DNA from: CAZBQJ01 sp964494085
GTDB taxonomy: Bacteria > Patescibacteriota > Gracilibacteria > UBA1369
DNA length: 64,000 nt
Assembly (NCBI GenBank): GCA_964494085.1
Contig: CAZBQJ010000003.1
Coordinates: 1-64,000 of the forward strand
Reading direction: 5' to 3'
The position numbers and the translations under genes are program-made. The notes below the pieces were generated by a model. The model ran no database searches and had not been told where the DNA came from. It saw only the letters and a program-made list of their open reading frames with translations. This document shows positions 60,062-64,000 of the stretch, one piece after another (position 1 is the stretch's first letter; each line of letters begins with the position of its first letter).

Positions 60062-60604
60062 ATGAAAAAAGGAAGCCTACATCTCAAACTTGCCAAAGCT
60101 CTCTATACACTAGCGAGGAAAGAGCAGCAGTCTGCCCAATTCTTGACCGAGTTAACCACTCTTTCAGAACTTCTGACCGATCAAGCTCTTTTGGCTGCTT
60201 TGGAGAGAATGTCTCAGGCCACCCAGTCCCAGATTGCCAAAATCCTCCAGAAGGTTTTTGGTAAACAGCTTTCTACCCCTGTTCGAAACCTTTTGACCTT
60301 ATTGGTGGCGAGTCGACAAGTCGCTATTATTCCTGACCTGAAGGCCGCCTTTCAAAAAATCCATTTTGAAGCTGAAGGGATTCGTGACTTTCAGATCTGC
60401 GTCAGTCGAGACCTTTCTGAGCAGGAGAAAGACGCTTTGTCCGATTCTTTCGGTACCAATAAAAAAGTTTATTTGGCTTATACCACAGACCCCAGTCTGA
60501 TCGGCGGTATCCAGATCTACGAAAACGGGCTTCTGACTGATTATTCTGTAAAAAACCAACTCGAACATTTACGTCGCACCCTGATGGGCGAACATCTTGT
60601 CTAA
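60062..60604 (+). CDS. atpH: F1Fo ATP synthase subunit delta
   Basis: 180 residues of the OSCP/delta family, linking the peripheral stalk to the F1 head. The N-terminal helical domain (about 5-105) and the C-terminal ending GGIQIYENGLLTDYSVKNQL, close to the family GGxxxxxGxxxxDxS motif, are seen. Gap to atpF is 3 bp. Confidence 0.92.
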   Translation: MKKGSLHLKLAKALYTLARKEQQSAQFLTELTTLSELLTDQALLAALERMSQATQSQIAKILQKVFGKQLSTPVRNLLTLLVASRQVAIIPDLKAAFQKIHFEAEGIRDFQICVSRDLSEQEKDALSDSFGTNKKVYLAYTTDPSLIGGIQIYENGLLTDYSVKNQLEHLRRTLMGEHLV

Positions 60605-60623
60605 TTAATTTACTCTTCTCTCT

Positions 60624-62138
60624 ATGAAATTGGATTCTAAAAAAATTACCGGACATTTACTTGAGCAATTGGAAAGCCTCGATTTCAAGCCGGAAACAGT
60701 AGATACAGGTCGTATTGCCCAGGTTGGTGACGGAGTTGTCCAAGTAACCGGTCTCAATAATGTTAAAATGGGGGAAATGATTGAATTGCCCGGCCCAACT
60801 TATGGAATGGCTATCAATCTGGCTCAGGACGTTGTTGGTTGTATTCTTTTCACTCAGGGCAACAATTTAAAAGAAGGGGATTTAGTTAAAAGTACTGGTA
60901 GAATTATGGAAGTCCCGGTCGGCCCAGAGTTAACCGGACGCGTCGTGAACGCCCTCGGTCAACCGATTGACGGAAAGGGTCAGATCAAGACCGATACCTT
61001 CCGACCAATCGAACATAAAGCCGAAGGGGTCATCAACCGCAAATCCGTTTCCACCCCACTCCAAACCGGTATCAAAGCTATCGACGCCATGATCCCGATC
61101 GGGCGTGGACAGCGTGAATTGATTATCGGTGACCGCCAAATCGGAAAAAGTGCTATCGCTATCGACGCCATCATCAATCAAAAAGGCGAAAATGTTCATT
61201 GTTTCTATGTTTCTATCGGACAAAAACAATCTACTGTTGCTACTGTTGCCAAAAAACTCCAGGAAGCCGGAGCCATGGAATACACAACTATTATCGTTGC
61301 CGGCGCCTCAGACCCCGCCGCCATGAACTTCGTCGCCCCTTACGCCGGTTGCGCGATGGCCGAAGCATTTATGTACGAAGGTAAAGACGCCCTAATCGTT
61401 TACGACGATTTATCCAAACACGCTTGGGCTTACCGTGAAGTTTCACTGCTTCTTCGTCGCCCACCCGGACGTGAAGCCTATCCGGGTGACGTTTTCTATC
61501 TCCACTCCCGTCTTTTGGAAAGATCTTCTCGTTTATCGGATGCTATGGGAGGTGGATCAATTACCGCTCTTCCCATCATCGAAACTCAGGCCGGTGACGT
61601 CTCCGCCTATATTCCCACCAACGTCATTTCCATCACCGATGGCCAAATCTTCCTGGAAGGTGAAATGTTCTACGCCGGTAAACGTCCAGCGGTTAATGCC
61701 GGTATTTCCGTCTCCCGCGTAGGTGGATCCGCTCAAATCCCCGTGATGAAAAAAGTGGCCGGTAACCTCCGTCTCAGTTTGGCTAAATTCCGCGAACTGG
61801 AAGCTTTTGCTCAAATGGGATCCGATCTCGACACCCAGACCAAAGCTCAACTCGAACGTGGTCAAAGAGTGGTAGAGGTACTCAAACAGGCTCAATACAG
61901 CCCTCTCTCGGTTTCCAAACAAATTGCCATCATCTATTCTGTAAACAGTGGAGCTCTCGACAGCGTTCCGCTCGACCAGATCGCTAAATTTGAAGAAAAA
62001 CTCTATCAATTCCTCGACGAAAAACACCAGAATCTTCAGGAGAGTCTGGCCACTGCCTCCAAATTTACCCTGGAATTGGAGAAAGAATTACAAGCTGCCA
62101 TCAGCGAGTTCAAGAAAAATTTTGAAGCTTCTAAATAA
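60624..62138 (+). CDS. atpA: F1Fo ATP synthase subunit alpha
   Basis: 504 residues, non-catalytic nucleotide-binding subunit of F1. P-loop GDRQIGKS (169-176; the common form is GDRQTGKT), ALPIIETQAGDVSAYIPTNV with conserved beta-strand blocks, and the arginine finger region VSRVGGSAQIP near 365-375. Normal length. Confidence 0.96.
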   Translation: MKLDSKKITGHLLEQLESLDFKPETVDTGRIAQVGDGVVQVTGLNNVKMGEMIELPGPTYGMAINLAQDVVGCILFTQGNNLKEGDLVKSTGRIMEVPVGPELTGRVVNALGQPIDGKGQIKTDTFRPIEHKAEGVINRKSVSTPLQTGIKAIDAMIPIGRGQRELIIGDRQIGKSAIAIDAIINQKGENVHCFYVSIGQKQSTVATVAKKLQEAGAMEYTTIIVAGASDPAAMNFVAPYAGCAMAEAFMYEGKDALIVYDDLSKHAWAYREVSLLLRRPPGREAYPGDVFYLHSRLLERSSRLSDAMGGGSITALPIIETQAGDVSAYIPTNVISITDGQIFLEGEMFYAGKRPAVNAGISVSRVGGSAQIPVMKKVAGNLRLSLAKFRELEAFAQMGSDLDTQTKAQLERGQRVVEVLKQAQYSPLSVSKQIAIIYSVNSGALDSVPLDQIAKFEEKLYQFLDEKHQNLQESLATASKFTLELEKELQAAISEFKKNFEASK

Positions 62139-62143
62139 AAATA

Positions 62144-63007
62144 ATGGCCTCACTCAGAGATTTAAAATTAAGGATCCGCTCGGTTAAATCTACCCAAAAG
62201 ATTACCCGTGCTATGGAAATGGTTGCCGCCGCCAAGATGAAAAAGGCTCAGCAACAGGCTCTTATGGGACGCCCCTATCTGGATAAACTGCAGCAAGTCA
62301 TGAGCTCCCTCTTCTTTTCCAGCGAACCTGCTTTGACACACCCATTTTTGGAGAAAACCCACCAATCCGGCCAAACCGCCTACATCATTATTACTGCCGA
62401 TCGTGGTCTGTGTGGAGGCTTTAACTCTGGAATCATCAAAACCACTTTCGAAATATTTTCCAAAATCCCTACAGCTAACCGACAGGTAGTTATTGTTGGC
62501 AAAAAAGGTCGTCAAGCCATGCAAAGAATCGGTCAGGAGACTCTAGCTGACTTTGAGAAAATTGCTAATTCACCCCGCTTTACAGACACTTTGGGTATTG
62601 CCAGCTTGGTCAAAGAAGAATATCTCCAAGGCCGTCTCGATGAAGTTTATGTGATTTACAATCATTTTTATTCTACCAGTACTCAGAAACCGGTCATTCA
62701 AAAACTGCTTCCGGTAGAACCACAGTCGGAGCATTTGGAACCCGCCACCGGTAAGACCGAATATATCTTTGAAGGGGAGAAAACTCGTCTACTCGATCAA
62801 CTACTTCACCGTCTGATCAATACCAAAGTTTATCAAGCCCTCCTCGAATCTGCAGCTTCCGAACATTCTGCCCGCATGATGGCTATGCATAAAGCCTCCG
62901 ACAGCGCCAAAGAAATTGTCACCAACCTAACTCTCGAATACAACAAAGGACGTCAGGCCAAAATTACTACTCAATTGTTGGAGATCGTCGCCGGAAGCAG
63001 CCAGTAA
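62144..63007 (+). CDS. atpG: F1Fo ATP synthase subunit gamma
   Basis: 287 residues, the central rotor shaft. Typical start LRDLKLRIRSVKSTQKITRA and AMEMVAAAKMKKAQ, the ITADRGLCGGFN motif, and a C-terminal helix with ASEHSARMMAMHKASDSA. Starts 5 bp after atpA. Confidence 0.95.
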   Translation: MASLRDLKLRIRSVKSTQKITRAMEMVAAAKMKKAQQQALMGRPYLDKLQQVMSSLFFSSEPALTHPFLEKTHQSGQTAYIIITADRGLCGGFNSGIIKTTFEIFSKIPTANRQVVIVGKKGRQAMQRIGQETLADFEKIANSPRFTDTLGIASLVKEEYLQGRLDEVYVIYNHFYSTSTQKPVIQKLLPVEPQSEHLEPATGKTEYIFEGEKTRLLDQLLHRLINTKVYQALLESAASEHSARMMAMHKASDSAKEIVTNLTLEYNKGRQAKITTQLLEIVAGSSQ

Positions 63008-63069
63008 AAACTCTTCGCCAAGCGGGATTTGCCAAACTACTAATTTATCAATCATTTACTCAAGAAAAC

Positions 63070-64000
63070 ATGTTCAAAGGAAAAGTCACACAAGTCATCG
63101 GGCCGGTAGTTGACTTCGAGTTTGCCCCAGGTGAATTGCCAAAGATTCTCGAAACAGTTGAAGTCGTTATCAATGACCGCAAATTAATTATCGAAATCCA
63201 ACAGCAGCTCGGTGACAGTCAGGTTCGCGGTGTTGCCATGGAGTCGACTGATGGTATGTACAGAGGTCAGGAAGCGGTTGCCACCGGGAAAAGTATTCAA
63301 GTCCCGGTCGGTGAGGCAACTCTTGGCCGAATTATGAATGTTACCGGAGAACCTATCGACGGTCTGGGACCCGTCAAAGCCGAGCATCAGTGGGAAATTC
63401 ATCGTCCCACTCCCAAATTCACCGATCAATCATCCCAGGTGGAAATCTTTGAAACAGGTTTGAAAGTAATCGATCTGATTTGTCCTTTCGCCAAAGGTGG
63501 AAAAGTAGGGCTTTTCGGAGGAGCCGGCGTAGGAAAAACCGTTTTAATTCAGGAATTGATTCGTAATATTGCTACTGAGCATGGAGGTTATTCGGTTTTC
63601 GTAGGTGTTGGTGAACGTACTCGTGAAGGAAATGATCTCTGGATGGAAATGAAAGAATCCGGAGTTATCGCCAAAACTGCCCTGGTTTTCGGTCAGATGA
63701 ACGAACCGCCGGGAGCTCGTTTGCGAGTAGCACTTTCCGGTCTCACTATGGCGGAATATTTCCGTGACCAGGAAAAACGCGACATTCTGCTCTTCGTCGA
63801 TAACATCTTCCGTTTTTCCCAGGCTGGTTCCGAGGTGTCGGCGCTGCTTGGTAGAATGCCATCCGCAGTAGGTTATCAACCCAACTTGGCTACTGAAATG
63901 GGCGCCCTTCAGGAAAGAATCACTTCTACTAAAGATGGTTCAATTACTTCAGTACAAGCCGTTTATGTTCCGGCTGATGATCTGACTGATCCCGCTCCTG
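63070..64000 (+). CDS. atpD: F1Fo ATP synthase subunit beta, partial (cut by right edge)
   Basis: The first 310 residues of the catalytic subunit; the gene continues past the window. P-loop GGAGVGKT (150-157), GVGERTREGNDLW with the catalytic Glu, Walker B region DILLFVDNIFRFSQAGSEVSALLGR, and the VYVPADDLTDPAP start of the catalytic loop are present. The N-terminal barrel starts GKVTQVIGPVVDFEF. Spaced 62 bp from atpG; atpC would be expected next. Confidence 0.96.
   Translation, partial: MFKGKVTQVIGPVVDFEFAPGELPKILETVEVVINDRKLIIEIQQQLGDSQVRGVAMESTDGMYRGQEAVATGKSIQVPVGEATLGRIMNVTGEPIDGLGPVKAEHQWEIHRPTPKFTDQSSQVEIFETGLKVIDLICPFAKGGKVGLFGGAGVGKTVLIQELIRNIATEHGGYSVFVGVGERTREGNDLWMEMKESGVIAKTALVFGQMNEPPGARLRVALSGLTMAEYFRDQEKRDILLFVDNIFRFSQAGSEVSALLGRMPSAVGYQPNLATEMGALQERITSTKDGSITSVQAVYVPADDLTDPAP

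Noticed and set aside
1..64000. UGA recoded as an amino acid (as in Gracilibacteria/Absconditabacteria)
   Set aside because: UGA is a stop at the ends of well-conserved genes such as gnd and cdaA, and conserved genes show no internal UGA.
1..64000. CRISPR array, insertion sequence or prophage
   Set aside because: No regularly spaced repeats, transposase, integrase or phage structural gene was seen; the S74 domain alone is not evidence of a prophage.

Overview
This window looks like a chromosomal segment of a bacterium from the Candidate Phyla Radiation (Patescibacteria). That is an inference from gene content: a 63-residue L32 without zinc cysteines, a membrane-fused MurF, surface proteins with SLH, PKD, COG4880-type propeller and peptidase S74 domains, few clear Shine-Dalgarno sites, and compact genes with short overlaps. 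A Peregrinibacteria-like lineage would fit, but I cannot prove it from sequence alone. TGA acts as a stop (for example at the ends of gnd and cdaA), so the recoded code of Gracilibacteria/Absconditabacteria is excluded. Three tRNA genes (Phe GAA, Pro CGG, Pro GGG) are present. I saw no rRNA, CRISPR array, insertion sequence or prophage.

Layout. 0-7 kb: mnmA, a RelA/SpoT homologue with an intact hydrolase site but an eroded synthetase site and a C-terminal membrane region, then (minus strand) cdaA-cdaR-ychF. 7-14 kb: a membrane-anchored protein with a ligand-less cupredoxin domain, about 0.9 kb without a clear gene but with many stem-loops, tRNA-Phe, small ORFs, a DnaQ-like exonuclease, a large SLH/beta-propeller protein and hflX. 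14-20 kb: the oxidative pentose phosphate genes gnd-zwf-pgl behind a glycosyltransferase and comF. 20-28 kb: small membrane proteins and lipoproteins, a peptidase S74 surface protein, a PKD protein, and an ftsA-like gene with a membrane partner. 28-33 kb: a cell-wall operon (hydrolase, membrane MurF, DegT aminotransferase, FemX-like). 33-37 kb: Bax inhibitor-1 family protein, then yceD-rpmF-nusB-rnc, a tiny membrane protein and an Mrp ATPase. 37-41 kb: Nudix, leucyl aminopeptidase, then a decayed patch with a shrunken HNH-family gene and an orphan frameshifted gene.

41-50 kb is a redox and Fe-S region: trxB, peroxiredoxin, rhodanese, then a minus-strand SUF operon (sufC-sufB-sufD-Rieske-memo-sufS-sufU-sufT) that runs into a secreted nuclease and a NYN-domain gene. 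50-58 kb: a putative cell-wall peptidase (frameshifted near its start), topA, pepF, doxX, an SLH protein and two tRNA-Pro genes. 58-64 kb: the F-type ATP synthase operon atpB-E-F-H-A-G-D, with atpD cut by the right edge.

Together the genes describe a small cell with its own peptidoglycan synthesis and remodelling, an elaborate surface layer, c-di-AMP and (p)ppGpp turnover, NADPH production through the oxidative pentose phosphate branch, thiol peroxide defence, SUF-type Fe-S assembly and an F1Fo ATPase. The best second-look items are the hydrolase-only membrane RSH protein, two apparent frameshift sites (40259 and 50299), the structured gene-poor stretch at 8.4-9.3 kb, and the SUF operon carrying a Memo protein that lacks expected metal ligands.
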